Shown piece by piece: positions 34,381-43,311 of a stretch of DNA of 64,000 nucleotides (within the stretch, counting starts at the first letter, position 1; every line of letters begins with the position of its first letter). Below the pieces are notes generated by a model. That model did not search any database. It worked only from the letters and a program-made list of their open reading frames with translations, and had not been told where the DNA came from. Both the position numbers and the translations under genes were made by a program. Source of the DNA: Flavihumibacter profundi (GTDB taxonomy: Bacteria > Bacteroidota > Bacteroidia > Chitinophagales > Chitinophagaceae); assembly GCF_020076305.1 (NCBI RefSeq), contig NZ_JAIQXE010000003.1:310001-374000 (forward strand), given 5' to 3'.

Positions 34381-37300
34381 TTATAATCCGATGCTGACGC
34401 CGAAAATTATGGTCCGCAATTGAGGGACTGAATAAAAATCAACACCCTGATTGATATTTGAAGCCTGGTAATCGGCATTCACTTCAGGATCCCATCCTTT
34501 ATAATTCGTGAAAGTGAATAAGTTTTGTCCTCTTACATAAACTTTGGCCCTTTCCAGTTTAATTTTTGCAAGAACATTTTTAGGCAGGTTATAGCCCAAT
34601 GTCAGTTGTTTAATCCTCAAATAAGAGCCATCATATAACCACCTGCTGGAAGGATCCGTACCATTAGCCTGAAATGTCCTGGCTTCTGGAACCATTGTTT
34701 TATCTCCAGGATTTTTCCATGCATTCAACTGATCTGTTGTTTGGTTATCAAATCCATTACTTCCGGAGGCTGACATGTATTGTCCACCACCATCATAAAT
34801 TTTATTTCCATGGACACCCTGGATGAACACATCCAGTTCAAGTCCTTTATAATTAAAATTGTTCCGCATACCGTAGATGAAATCAGGATTGGGGTTACCA
34901 ATTACAACATCTGCAGCCTCATTGTAATCACTTGTTGGGGTGCGGTCAATTTTGCCTGAAGCGTCTTTAGTATTTTTATACCATATCGCATCCCCGGTTG
35001 CAGGATCAGCACCAGCAAATTCACGTGCCACAAATACACCTAAGGGCTGCCCTTCCCTTGCCCGGTTTACATTACCTATACCAAGCTCCTGGCCTTTCAA
35101 ATCGGTAATTGTGTTTTTGTTCATCGCGAAGTTAAGATTGGTCGTCCAGCGGAAATTTTTGGTCACAATATTTTCTGAGTTGATAGAAAACTCGAAACCC
35201 TTATTATTTAATTTTCCGAGGTTCCGGATTTGTGAGCTAAAACCACTGGTCCCAGGAACTTCCACAGCAAGCAGCAGGTCTTTGGTATCCCTGAAATAGT
35301 AATCCACTTCTGCTGTCACCCTGTTTTTAATAATGCCAAACTCCACACCAAAATCAGCACTGGCAGTAGTTTCCCATTTTAAATCGGGGTTTGACAATTG
35401 GGAAGGACGCTGGCCCGGGATACTTGCATATGCGCCGTCGCCGGTCCACAAACCCTGCCAGGGATAGTTTCCGATTCCAGCATTACCTGTAAGTCCATAA
35501 CTGGCTTTTACTTTAAGAAAGCTTAACCATTTTGAATCTGCAAGGAACTTTTCTTCCGACAAAATCCAGCCCGCAGATGCAGCGGGGAAAAAGCCCCAGC
35601 GGCTATTCGGTCCAAAACGGGATGATGCATCGTATCGGCCGCTTAGGGCAAGCAGGTAACGATTCTTAAACTTGTAGTTCAACCTGCTGAAATAAGAAAG
35701 GAAAGAAAATTCTGTTTCAGTTGACGTTGCATCAGTTTTCGTACCGGCACTGGTTAATTTTTTATATGCAGAAGAAGGAAAGGATTCTGCGGTAGCACCC
35801 TGGCTAAAATGATTCTGGTCCTGGTAACTCATACCCGCTACCACATCAATATCGTGATCTTCCTTGATCTTCGTGAAATACCGGAAAAAGTTATTGGTAT
35901 TATAATTCAGTATCTGGTCAGCTGAGGTAAATCCGCCACCACGCGGATACTGCGTATTCCTTACAGTAATGGGTCCGTAATAGGCTTCTTCGGTCTGGTT
36001 CAGCTGGTCCATACCAAATTCTGTGCGGAAAGACAGGCCTTTCATAATTTGCGCCTGTCCATATACGTTACCCAGAATCCGGTTAACAAATGTATTATAG
36101 TATGCTCCTTTTACACTCAGCATAGGGTTATAATAGACCGGGTAATTTGTGTTGGGAACACCGGTCTCGGGATCTAATTCCCCACTTATCAAACCGGTAC
36201 GCGGATCAATCAGCGGGGTAATTGGAGAAAGGGCAACACTCTGTAAAGGAGTTGAGAAGGCGTTATCATTAGACACCCTGAAGTTTAAGGTTCGGGAAAA
36301 TGCCATGTTCATACCTGCTGAAAGCCAGTTATTTAATTTGTGGTCAATATTCAACCTGCCATTATACCTTTTTAAACTATTGTTTTTGGCAATACCAGTT
36401 TGATCAAGGTATTGGCCGGCCATATAGAAGGTGGTTTTTTCATTACCACCAGAAAGGCTCAGGTCATATTGCGTTATTGGCGCAGGTTGAAAAGCTTCTT
36501 TCTGCCAATCGGTATTAACCTTATAGGTCTTATAATCATCATTGCCGGCAGAATACCTTTTTAACCTGCTTTCAACATAGTTTGTCCACCAGTCAATTCC
36601 TTCCTGTTCTGTATTCCAGTAGCCAAGCCTGTACTCATATTTACCAGCACCTACAGCCGCCTGCCGGGAATAATCAACAAATTGCTGGGCATTCATAAAA
36701 CTCCTCAAGTGGGTTGGTTCCTGGACACCAGAGAAAAAGCCGAAATCAATTTTTGATTTGCCTGCCTTACCCCTTTTTGTGGTAATCAATACAACACCAT
36801 TTGATGCCTGGGACCCATAAATAGCTGCTGATGACGCATCTTTCAGTACTTCTATTGACTCTATATCATTTGTATTTAAATCAGCCAGAGGACTGGTCTG
36901 GGCTCCGTTACTTGAAAGGTCTGTGGTTGTTACAGGAACACCATCTACAACATACAAAGGTTCATTTCCTGCAGATACAGAAGATGCTCCCCTGATCCTG
37001 ACTTTAATTCCCTGTCCGAGTTTACCATTTTGTTGTTCTACCTGAACACCTGCAGCACGACCCTGGAGGGCACTTTCAAAGCTGGTAGCAGGTGTATTGC
37101 CAAGTTCTTTTGCGCCAACTTTGGCAACAGAACCTGTAATATCACGCTTAATTTTAGTACCATAACCTACCACCACTACTTCAGAAAGCGCACTTTCACC
37201 TACTGTAAGACTAACTGAAATATTGTCGTATACAGCCACTTCCTGCTGGGCATACCCTACTGAGGAAATTACGAGAGTTTTAGCTCCTGAGGGAATTTTA

Positions 37301-37503
37301 AGGCTGAAGGTTCCATCAGCACCGGTAGCAGTTGAAACACTTGTACCTTTTACAGTTACAGTTACACCAGCAAGGGGAAGACCATCCTTTTGGTCTGTAA
37401 TTCTACCGGATATTTCCCGGGTTTGTGCCTGAACCGATAATGTGGTCAGAAGCAATAAGCTCCATAACAGGCCAGTCAATTTCTTAAATGCAGCCATATA
37501 CAT
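34381..37503 (-). CDS. SusC/RagA-family TonB-linked outer-membrane protein
   Basis: A 1040-residue receptor that imports oligosaccharides or peptides with TonB energy. After the signal peptide (to about AQTREISG) comes a carboxypeptidase-regulatory-like domain (about 30-105), then the SusC signature SEVVVVGYGTKIKRDITGSV and plug domain with LYVVDGVPV and IESIEVLKDASSAAIYGSQASNGVVLITTKRGK. The beta-barrel follows, ending in FGVSIGL with an aromatic-poor terminus. A second ATG two codons on (MAAFKK) is an alternative start. It is first in a two-gene operon with susD. Confidence 0.97.
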   Translation of the reverse strand: MYMAAFKKLTGLLWSLLLLTTLSVQAQTREISGRITDQKDGLPLAGVTVTVKGTSVSTATGADGTFSLKIPSGAKTLVISSVGYAQQEVAVYDNISVSLTVGESALSEVVVVGYGTKIKRDITGSVAKVGAKELGNTPATSFESALQGRAAGVQVEQQNGKLGQGIKVRIRGASSVSAGNEPLYVVDGVPVTTTDLSSNGAQTSPLADLNTNDIESIEVLKDASSAAIYGSQASNGVVLITTKRGKAGKSKIDFGFFSGVQEPTHLRSFMNAQQFVDYSRQAAVGAGKYEYRLGYWNTEQEGIDWWTNYVESRLKRYSAGNDDYKTYKVNTDWQKEAFQPAPITQYDLSLSGGNEKTTFYMAGQYLDQTGIAKNNSLKRYNGRLNIDHKLNNWLSAGMNMAFSRTLNFRVSNDNAFSTPLQSVALSPITPLIDPRTGLISGELDPETGVPNTNYPVYYNPMLSVKGAYYNTFVNRILGNVYGQAQIMKGLSFRTEFGMDQLNQTEEAYYGPITVRNTQYPRGGGFTSADQILNYNTNNFFRYFTKIKEDHDIDVVAGMSYQDQNHFSQGATAESFPSSAYKKLTSAGTKTDATSTETEFSFLSYFSRLNYKFKNRYLLALSGRYDASSRFGPNSRWGFFPAASAGWILSEEKFLADSKWLSFLKVKASYGLTGNAGIGNYPWQGLWTGDGAYASIPGQRPSQLSNPDLKWETTASADFGVEFGIIKNRVTAEVDYYFRDTKDLLLAVEVPGTSGFSSQIRNLGKLNNKGFEFSINSENIVTKNFRWTTNLNFAMNKNTITDLKGQELGIGNVNRAREGQPLGVFVAREFAGADPATGDAIWYKNTKDASGKIDRTPTSDYNEAADVVIGNPNPDFIYGMRNNFNYKGLELDVFIQGVHGNKIYDGGGQYMSASGSNGFDNQTTDQLNAWKNPGDKTMVPEARTFQANGTDPSSRWLYDGSYLRIKQLTLGYNLPKNVLAKIKLERAKVYVRGQNLFTFTNYKGWDPEVNADYQASNINQGVDFYSVPQLRTIIFGVSIGL

Positions 37504-37517
37504 CTGTTAGTTTGTGC

Positions 37518-37525
37518 CAAAGGTA
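37518..37525 (-). promoter_or_regulatory. -7 box of the susC promoter
   Basis: TACCTTTG matches the consensus and lies 14 bases before the first susC ATG. No -33 element at the usual spacing was convincing. Confidence 0.45.
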
Positions 37526-37766
37526 TTGGCGGTTAAAGGATAGTTAAACTTTATAACAGGTCTATTTTAAAAAAGTTATGGTAATTTCCAAAGAAATACA
37601 TATATTTTTTTACAATATCTGTTAAATAGAAGTGAAACACTTATCGAAAAGACAATTTAATCTAAAAATTTGCTGTCTGACTACAAAAGAAAAACCAGGT
37701 TAGAATACCAGGATTAAAGATGCATATGAGAAAAAACCTTACTATTTATGATTTACGACCGGATCA

Positions 37767-37980
37767 CTACTCATTTTTTACATTGGCATTAACATCACCT
37801 TTTGCCGAAAGGACTATTGCATAACTTCTTCCACCGCCTTCTGATAATTTATTTATACCCCAGCGGCATACATGGCAATATGGTTAACCCCTTGAAAGCC
37901 AGGCATTCGTCTATTTTACCAGTATTAATCAGTGCCTCTGCTTTATTCAACTCCATTTCTTCATAAGTGCCTGACAGGTA
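37767..37980 (-). pseudogene. Decayed fragment of a SusD-family gene
   Basis: On the minus strand, one frame (37980-37849) reads EEMELNKAEALINTGKIDE, then AFKGLT, and stops. The next stretch (37850-37767) reads KLSEGGGRSYAIVLSAKGDVNANVKNE in a shifted frame before a stop. In another frame, YCHVCRWG lies between them, like the SusD FYDARRWG motif. The order matches the C-terminal third of one SusD subgroup with several frameshifts and an internal deletion; a 4-base TAAA duplication explains one shift. No intact reading frame remains. It lies upstream of the present susC, so an older SusCD pair may have been lost here. Confidence 0.6.
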
Positions 37981-37992
37981 TCACTTATACAG

Positions 37993-38019
37993 GAAAAAAA
38001 GTCCGGCAAAAAGCCGGAC
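37993..38019 (-). terminator. Terminator of the YugP-like peptidase gene
   Basis: GTCCGGC and GCCGGAC form a 7-base stem with a 5-base loop, followed by seven T on the minus strand. Confidence 0.9.
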
Positions 38020-38045
38020 AAACCAATATCATTTTGGTTATAAAT

Positions 38046-38732
38046 TTAATTACGGTTTCTTCCCTGGTAAATCAATATGTACTGAAAGAGGGTTACTATA
38101 GAAGCCACAGCAGCCACAACATAAGTAAGAGCTGCCCATTTCAGGGCATCTTTTGCCATGGGCTGCTCTTCAATGGTGGTTATTTTGGTGCGTTCCAGCC
38201 AGGCCAGGGCCCGGTTACTGGCATCAAACTCTACCGGCAGGGTTATCAGCGAAAACAAGGTAGTTACCGCAAAAAGGATAATTCCGCCCAACAGCAGGCC
38301 AGGAAACCGGTTAATGGTAAAAATACCAGCTAAAAGGATCCACTGAACAATTGTTGAACTGAATTGAACGGCAGGAACCAGTTTACTACGCATATTTAAC
38401 CATGGATAACCTGTAGCATGCTGAACAGCATGGCCGCATTCATGGGCAGCTATTGCGGCTGCAGCTACATTCCTGCCCTCAAAGATATCAGTACTCAGGC
38501 TAACTGTTTTGGTAAGAGGATTATAGTGGTCACTTAAAAAACCCTGGGCAGGAACCACCTGAACATCATAAATGCCATTTTCCCGTAACATACGCTCGGC
38601 AATCTCCTTTCCAGACATGCCCGATTGCATGGGAGTTTGGCTATATTTTTTGATCCTGCTCTTCAAAGCCAGAGAGACCAGCATACTAAGTCCCACAAAA
38701 ATGAGCGATACAAACATAATTGAAGGTGTCAT
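38046..38732 (-). CDS. YugP-like membrane zinc metallopeptidase
   Basis: A 228-residue inner-membrane protein: one N-terminal helix, then the zinc motif AAHECGHAVQHA (HECGH at residues 97-101), then three more helices. VEFDASNRALAWL near residue 170 may give the third ligand, as in the YugP/DUF2268-like group. Its function is not established; membrane protein quality control is a guess. It is a single gene with its own terminator. Confidence 0.9.
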   Translation of the reverse strand: MTPSIMFVSLIFVGLSMLVSLALKSRIKKYSQTPMQSGMSGKEIAERMLRENGIYDVQVVPAQGFLSDHYNPLTKTVSLSTDIFEGRNVAAAAIAAHECGHAVQHATGYPWLNMRSKLVPAVQFSSTIVQWILLAGIFTINRFPGLLLGGIILFAVTTLFSLITLPVEFDASNRALAWLERTKITTIEEQPMAKDALKWAALTYVVAAVASIVTLFQYILIYQGRNRN

Positions 38733-39008
38733 ATATAGTCAGATTCTAATAGTATTATGATCCATCAAAGCTATGACCAATTCCCTATCCTGCCATTTTC
38801 TGCCTGCCCTTTCCCTAGCCGGACAGCCGTTTTGTCAGACTCCTTAAAATCGATACTTTTTACCTGCCAATTTAGCGGCGAACGTCATTTTTGAGAAATT
38901 TTTAATCACGCATATATTATTGATATACAACAACTTACACCTACTCTTCAGGTGCTTTAATACGGAAGCGGTGGTGGGTAAAAGTTATTCACAGGAGCAA
39001 AAAATTAT

Positions 39009-39038
39009 TTTGAAATGTGCCCCTAATTCGTAATTTAG
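39009..39038 (+). promoter_or_regulatory. Putative promoter upstream of radA
   Basis: TTTG at 39009-39012 and TAATTTAG at 39031-39038 are separated by 18 bases, close to TTTG-N-TAnnTTTG. A terminator-like hairpin follows within about 50 bases. Confidence 0.4.
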
Positions 39039-39064
39039 TGCAAGAATTTAATGGGTTAGTAAGT

Positions 39065-39094
39065 AAAGGGTCAGCAGGAATGCTGGCCTTTTTA
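39065..39094 (+). terminator. Terminator-like hairpin in the radA leader
   Basis: An approximately 12-base stem (GTCAGCA / TGCTGGC with flanking A-T pairs and a G-U) around GGAA is followed by a short T run. No gene lies upstream on this strand, so it may be an attenuator or end a short RNA. The 38733-39149 gap contains nothing else I can support. Confidence 0.65.
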
Positions 39095-39149
39095 CTTTTA
39101 CGGAACTCCCGATTTAATCCTTCTTTTTTTCCCTTTTTACGATTTGGTC

Positions 39150-40520
39150 ATGAGCAAAATGAAGTCATCTTTTTTCTGTCAGCAATGCGGATATGAAAGT
39201 GCAAAATGGTTAGGAAAATGTCCGGCTTGCCAGGAATGGAATAGTTTTGTTGAAGAGATCAAGCAACCAGAGACTAAACAAAATGCCACTCCCTGGAAAC
39301 AGGATAACCATCGATCAAAATCTGGTGTTACACGTTTACAGGATATTTCTGTTACAGAAGAAAATAGAATTGTTACTCCGGATATAGAATTGAACAGGGT
39401 GTTAGGTGGCGGTATTGTAACCGGCAGTATTATTCTGGTAGCAGGAGAACCCGGAATTGGAAAATCAACTTTGTTCCTACAAATAGGTTTACAACTTCAA
39501 AATTTAAAAGTATTGTATGTAAGTGGTGAAGAAAGTGAACAGCAAATCAGGATGCGTGCTGAAAGACTTCCATGCCAGAGTGGGAATTTTTTTCTGCTAA
39601 CCGAAACCAGTACCCAAATCATTTTTCAGGAAATAAAAAAACTGAGGCCCCAACTTGTTATAATAGATTCCATCCAAACCTTACATACATCACAAATAGA
39701 ATCTTCACCTGGAAGTGTTTCACAAATAAGAGAATGCGCAGCAGAATTGCAACGCTTTGCAAAAGAATCCAATACCCCTGTTTTCCTTATCGGGCATATT
39801 ACGAAAGAGGGTGCAATTGCTGGTCCAAAGATCCTGGAACATATGGTGGACACGGTTTTGCAGTTTGAGGGTGACCGGCATTTTACCTTCAGAATCCTGA
39901 GAACCCTTAAAAACCGTTTTGGCAGCACTGCTGAATTGGGCATCTACGAAATGAGTGCAGAAGGCATGAAAGGTGTACTCAATCCCAGTGACCTGCTCCT
40001 TTCTCAGAAAGAGGAACACTTAAGCGGTATTGCCATCGCTGCAACGATAGAAGGAATGCGGCCGTTCCTGATAGAAGTTCAGGCATTGGTTACTCCATCT
40101 GTTTATGGTACCCCGCAAAGAACAGTAAGTGGTTTTGATTTGCGCAGGCTACAACTACTGTTGGCAGTTTTGGAAAAAAGAGGCGGATTTCAATTTGGCT
40201 CAAAAGATGTTTTCCTGAATATAGCAGGCGGATTAAAAGTTGAAGATCCTGCAATTGACCTATCAGTTCTATGTGCACTTTTAAGTTCATATGATGACAC
40301 ACCGATTGCACCTTCCATTTGTTTTGCAGGTGAAATCGGACTTAGTGGAGAGATCAGGTCAGTGAACCGGATCGAACAAAGAATTGCTGAAGCGGAAAAA
40401 TTGGGGTTCGAAAAAATGATCATCAGCCGTTACAACCAGAAGGGATTGTCCAAGATAAATGCACAAATCGAAATTATACCGGTTAGTCGCGTTGAAGATG
40501 TATATCGCCTGCTTTTTTAA
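39150..40520 (+). CDS. radA: DNA repair protein RadA
   Basis: A 456-residue RadA/Sms that aids branch migration in recombinational repair. The N-terminal zinc finger CQQCGYESAKWLGKCPACQEW is followed by a RecA-like ATPase with Walker A GEPGIGKST, Walker B LVIIDSIQT and the RadA motif LKNRFGSTAELGIYEM. A Lon-like C-terminal domain follows (DVFLNIAGGLKVEDPAIDL). The start is ATG at 39150; an in-frame TTG two codons earlier is less likely. comF follows 50 bases later. Confidence 0.96.
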   Translation: MSKMKSSFFCQQCGYESAKWLGKCPACQEWNSFVEEIKQPETKQNATPWKQDNHRSKSGVTRLQDISVTEENRIVTPDIELNRVLGGGIVTGSIILVAGEPGIGKSTLFLQIGLQLQNLKVLYVSGEESEQQIRMRAERLPCQSGNFFLLTETSTQIIFQEIKKLRPQLVIIDSIQTLHTSQIESSPGSVSQIRECAAELQRFAKESNTPVFLIGHITKEGAIAGPKILEHMVDTVLQFEGDRHFTFRILRTLKNRFGSTAELGIYEMSAEGMKGVLNPSDLLLSQKEEHLSGIAIAATIEGMRPFLIEVQALVTPSVYGTPQRTVSGFDLRRLQLLLAVLEKRGGFQFGSKDVFLNIAGGLKVEDPAIDLSVLCALLSSYDDTPIAPSICFAGEIGLSGEIRSVNRIEQRIAEAEKLGFEKMIISRYNQKGLSKINAQIEIIPVSRVEDVYRLLF

Positions 40521-40570
40521 TACGGTGAATTGACGCTTGTCAATCAAAAATCTGCGGCCTATTTTTCAGC

Positions 40571-41281
40571 ATGTTTTTTCCTTCTTTCAGGTACTGTTTT
40601 AAGGCTTTTTCGGCCTTGTTTTTCCCCCACAATTGTGCTGGCTGCAATTCGCCAGCATTACCCGAATCAGCCGGCATCTGTGCCCAATGCCTTTCAAAAT
40701 TACCCATTACCGGTTATTTATCCGAACCTGGCAACGCGGTGGAGCAGGTTTTCTGGGGAAGGTTACCGGTTTCCCGGGCAGCCGCCTGCTGCTTTTTTAC
40801 CAAGAAAAGCAGGGTTCAATCTGCCCTTCACCAGATAAAATACCATTTCCGCAAGGACGCTGCCCTTCAAATTGGGGAATGGATGGGTAATCAACTGGCT
40901 AATTCCGGTTGGTGTGCAAACGTCGATCTGCTCCTGCCTATGCCCCTTCACCGGAAAAGGGAACAGGAAAGGGGTTATAACCAAGCCGCCCTTTTATGCG
41001 ATGGCATTTCTGATAAATTGAATATCCCCACCCTGCACCATGCGCTGGTCCGTAAATCGGCAACCCGGTCACAAACCAAACAGCACCGGGCTGAACGGTG
41101 GGAAAATATGCAGGGAGTATTCGCTATTGCTGATCCAAACCTGCTGATCAACAAGCATGTGTTGCTGGTTGATGATGTTATTACGACCGGAGCAACCCTG
41201 GAAGCTATGGGAGAAATTTTACTGAAGGTGCCGGGATTAAAACTAAGTATCCTTTGCTTTGCTTATACGGTTAAGCATTGA
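40571..41281 (+). CDS. ComF-family phosphoribosyltransferase-like protein
   Basis: A 236-residue protein with a zinc-binding CxxC...CxxC N-terminus (NCAGCNSPALPESAGICAQC). The PRPP-binding loop LLVDDVITTGATLE is close to the C-terminus, with RKREQERGYNQAALL before it. ComF/GntX proteins take part in DNA uptake in some bacteria and may act as phosphoribosyltransferases. It starts 50 bases after radA. Confidence 0.92.
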   Translation: MFFPSFRYCFKAFSALFFPHNCAGCNSPALPESAGICAQCLSKLPITGYLSEPGNAVEQVFWGRLPVSRAAACCFFTKKSRVQSALHQIKYHFRKDAALQIGEWMGNQLANSGWCANVDLLLPMPLHRKREQERGYNQAALLCDGISDKLNIPTLHHALVRKSATRSQTKQHRAERWENMQGVFAIADPNLLINKHVLLVDDVITTGATLEAMGEILLKVPGLKLSILCFAYTVKH

Positions 41282-41302
41282 GGCCGGTTAAGCAATTCCC
41301 CC

Positions 41303-41310
41303 TACTTTTG
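41303..41310 (+). promoter_or_regulatory. -7 box of the beta-helix lipoprotein gene (possibly leaderless)
   Basis: TACTTTTG is a perfect -7 box; five bases (AAAAC) separate it from the ATG at 41316. Confidence 0.5.
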
Positions 41311-41315
41311 AAAAC

Positions 41316-42716
41316 ATGTTGCGCATTTTTTATTTTTTTGTCCTTCCCTTGCTTTTCCTCTTTGGCGCATGCTCTAAAGAGCACCTGACCAACAGCCAGG
41401 AAGCCCGGATTGGCACAAGCTCCGACAGCCTTTATTTCGATACGGTATTTACCCAGGAAGTTTCGATAACCCAAAGCATCAGGATATATAACCAGAACAA
41501 CCAAAAAATAAAACTGGCATCCATCCGGCTGGCAGGTGGTGATACCTCCATTTTCAGGATTAATGTAAATGGCGAATCCGGTCCTGTTGTTCAAAACATT
41601 GAAATAAGCGCCAATGACAGCATCCACGTTTTTGTAAATACCAGGGTACCACAAAATTCATCCCACCTGCCATTCATTGTGGAAGACAGCATTATAATAG
41701 TATGGAATGCCAATCAAAAAAAAATAAAGCTGTCAGCATGGGGGCAAAACGCCCGCTATATTAAAAATGCCAGTCTTTCAGGCAAGCATATCTGGACCAG
41801 TGAACTACCCTATGTAATACTTGGTGAACTTCACGTTGAAAAAGATGCAATCCTTCAAATTGCTAAAGGAACCAGGGTTTACTGCCATGCAAATGCACCA
41901 ATTCTTATAGACGGATCCATACAGGTTAACGGTGACACAGCAGCCAGGGACCGTATTGTTTTTTCCGGGGACAGGCTCGATAAACCTTATAAAAATCTCC
42001 CGTCAGGCTGGCCTGGAATTTACTTACGCGAGCCCAGCCATGATAACAGTTTCGCCTATACGATAATCAAGAATGCATACCAGGGAATTATTACGGAAGG
42101 GCAGCAAAACAATCCCGGAAAAAAATTATTGCTTGAGCAATGTATTATAGACAATATATGGGACGCAGGTTTACTTGCGATTAACAGTTCAGCCGAAGTC
42201 AACAACTGCCTGGTCAGTAACTGCGGAAAAAATATCCGGTTAATTTATGGCGGTGATTATAGTTTCACTCATTGCACAATTGCCAGCTTTAGTAACCAAT
42301 ATTTTTCACATACTGAACCGGTAGTTTTTATTACAGATGCCATAAGTAATAATAATGTTGTACAAACGGCAGCACTATCCGCCAGGTTTACCAATACGAT
42401 CTGCTGGGGTGATGGCGCTATGGTAAACAATGAAGTAGTGGCTTTGAAAGAAGGAAGCAATGCGTATTCGGTCATATTTACATATGGCTTATGGCGGGAA
42501 AATGAAGTTTCCCCGAATATCGACACAGAAAATACCTATAATGATATTGATCCGGAATTTGAAGAAACCGGTGGCGAACAGGGAAAATATAATTTTCACT
42601 TAAAAAGCAGTTCACCAGCCATAGATAAAGGGCTAACCACTAATTTGGTGGTTGATCTGGACGGCAACCCCCGAATCCGGGAAATTCCGGATTTTGGTGC
42701 CTACGAAAAACAATAG
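41316..42716 (+). CDS. Right-handed beta-helix-like surface lipoprotein
   Basis: A 466-residue lipoprotein (lipobox LFGAC followed by Ser-Lys). The first ~150 residues are a strand-rich domain (SLYFDTVFTQEVSITQSIRIYNQ). Then come repeats typical of parallel beta-helices (GELHVEKDAILQIAKGTRVYCHANAPILIDGSIQVNG), ending with SSPAIDKG and IPDFGAYEKQ, the tail common to choice-of-anchor/parallel beta-helix proteins. Such folds are found in polysaccharide lyases, but no catalytic residues are evident. A ligand-binding or adhesin role is speculative. Confidence 0.85.
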   Translation: MLRIFYFFVLPLLFLFGACSKEHLTNSQEARIGTSSDSLYFDTVFTQEVSITQSIRIYNQNNQKIKLASIRLAGGDTSIFRINVNGESGPVVQNIEISANDSIHVFVNTRVPQNSSHLPFIVEDSIIIVWNANQKKIKLSAWGQNARYIKNASLSGKHIWTSELPYVILGELHVEKDAILQIAKGTRVYCHANAPILIDGSIQVNGDTAARDRIVFSGDRLDKPYKNLPSGWPGIYLREPSHDNSFAYTIIKNAYQGIITEGQQNNPGKKLLLEQCIIDNIWDAGLLAINSSAEVNNCLVSNCGKNIRLIYGGDYSFTHCTIASFSNQYFSHTEPVVFITDAISNNNVVQTAALSARFTNTICWGDGAMVNNEVVALKEGSNAYSVIFTYGLWRENEVSPNIDTENTYNDIDPEFEETGGEQGKYNFHLKSSSPAIDKGLTTNLVVDLDGNPRIREIPDFGAYEKQ

Positions 42717-42755
42717 TTTAGGATATTTGTTAGATTACCTGTAAATCGAATTATT

Positions 42756-43268
42756 ATGTTAAAGACATTAATTGTAGCTATGATAGTTATGGCAGCCACC
42801 GGCATTTATGATTTTAAATTAACAAGCCTTGACGGTAAGGCATTTAACCTTGGACAGTTTAAAGGGAAAAAAATCCTGATAGTGAACACAGCATCCGCTT
42901 GTGGATATACCCCTCAATATGCTGACCTGGAAGCCCTTTATGAAAAGTATAAGGGAAAATTGGTGGTGGTTGGTTTCCCGGCCAATAATTTTGGCGAGCA
43001 GGAAAAAGGCACGAATAGTGAAATCCAGACTTTCTGCAAGAAAAATTATGGGGTTACTTTCCCAATGTCTGAAAAGGTCTCCGTAAAGGGAGATGATATC
43101 CATCCATTATTTAAATACCTCACCGAAGAAGCTGGAAAATTGGGTGAAACAGATCCTATCAAATGGAATTTCACCAAATTTCTGGTAGATGAAAATGGTA
43201 AATTAATTGCCGTATTCCCCAGCAAAGTGACGCCGATGAGCGAAGAGATTACCAAATACCTGAACTAA
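42756..43268 (+). CDS. Glutathione peroxidase-family thiol peroxidase
   Basis: A 170-residue GPx-fold enzyme. The active-site cysteine lies in NTASACGYTPQY (Cys49), then GFPANNFGEQE with the conserved Gln, and WNFTKFLVDENG with the conserved Trp. The usual second-motif cysteine (PCNQF) is Ala here; another cysteine in TFCKKNYG could serve as the resolving thiol. The first ~18 residues are hydrophobic, possibly a signal peptide. Thioredoxin is the more likely reductant. A standard GPx in length. Confidence 0.93.
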   Translation: MLKTLIVAMIVMAATGIYDFKLTSLDGKAFNLGQFKGKKILIVNTASACGYTPQYADLEALYEKYKGKLVVVGFPANNFGEQEKGTNSEIQTFCKKNYGVTFPMSEKVSVKGDDIHPLFKYLTEEAGKLGETDPIKWNFTKFLVDENGKLIAVFPSKVTPMSEEITKYLN

Positions 43269-43273
43269 GCCGG

Positions 43274-43301
43274 GTTGGGAATAGGGAATCGGTAATCGTT
43301 A
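43274..43301. repeat. Short heptamer repeat between the GPx gene and holB
   Basis: Four 7-base units of degenerate consensus (last two ATCGGTA, ATCGTTA) occupy the 43-base gap and run directly into the holB -7 box. The register resembles the repeat at 13020-13060. Confidence 0.4.
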
Positions 43302-43307
43302 TCTTCG
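43300..43307 (+). promoter_or_regulatory. Near-consensus -7 box of holB
   Basis: TATCTTCG differs at one position from TAnnTTTG and ends four bases before the ATG at 43312. Confidence 0.35.
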
Positions 43308-43311
43308 CGGT

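Noticed and set aside
37561-37760. Possible second relic (SusC end) or small gene between the susD relic and susC
   Set aside because: I could not find any SusC-like translation here; the stretch is AT-rich with no open frame.
41271-41654. 127-residue minus-strand open frame opposite comF end and the lipoprotein
   Set aside because: Both real genes on the other strand have clear motifs, including a lipobox.
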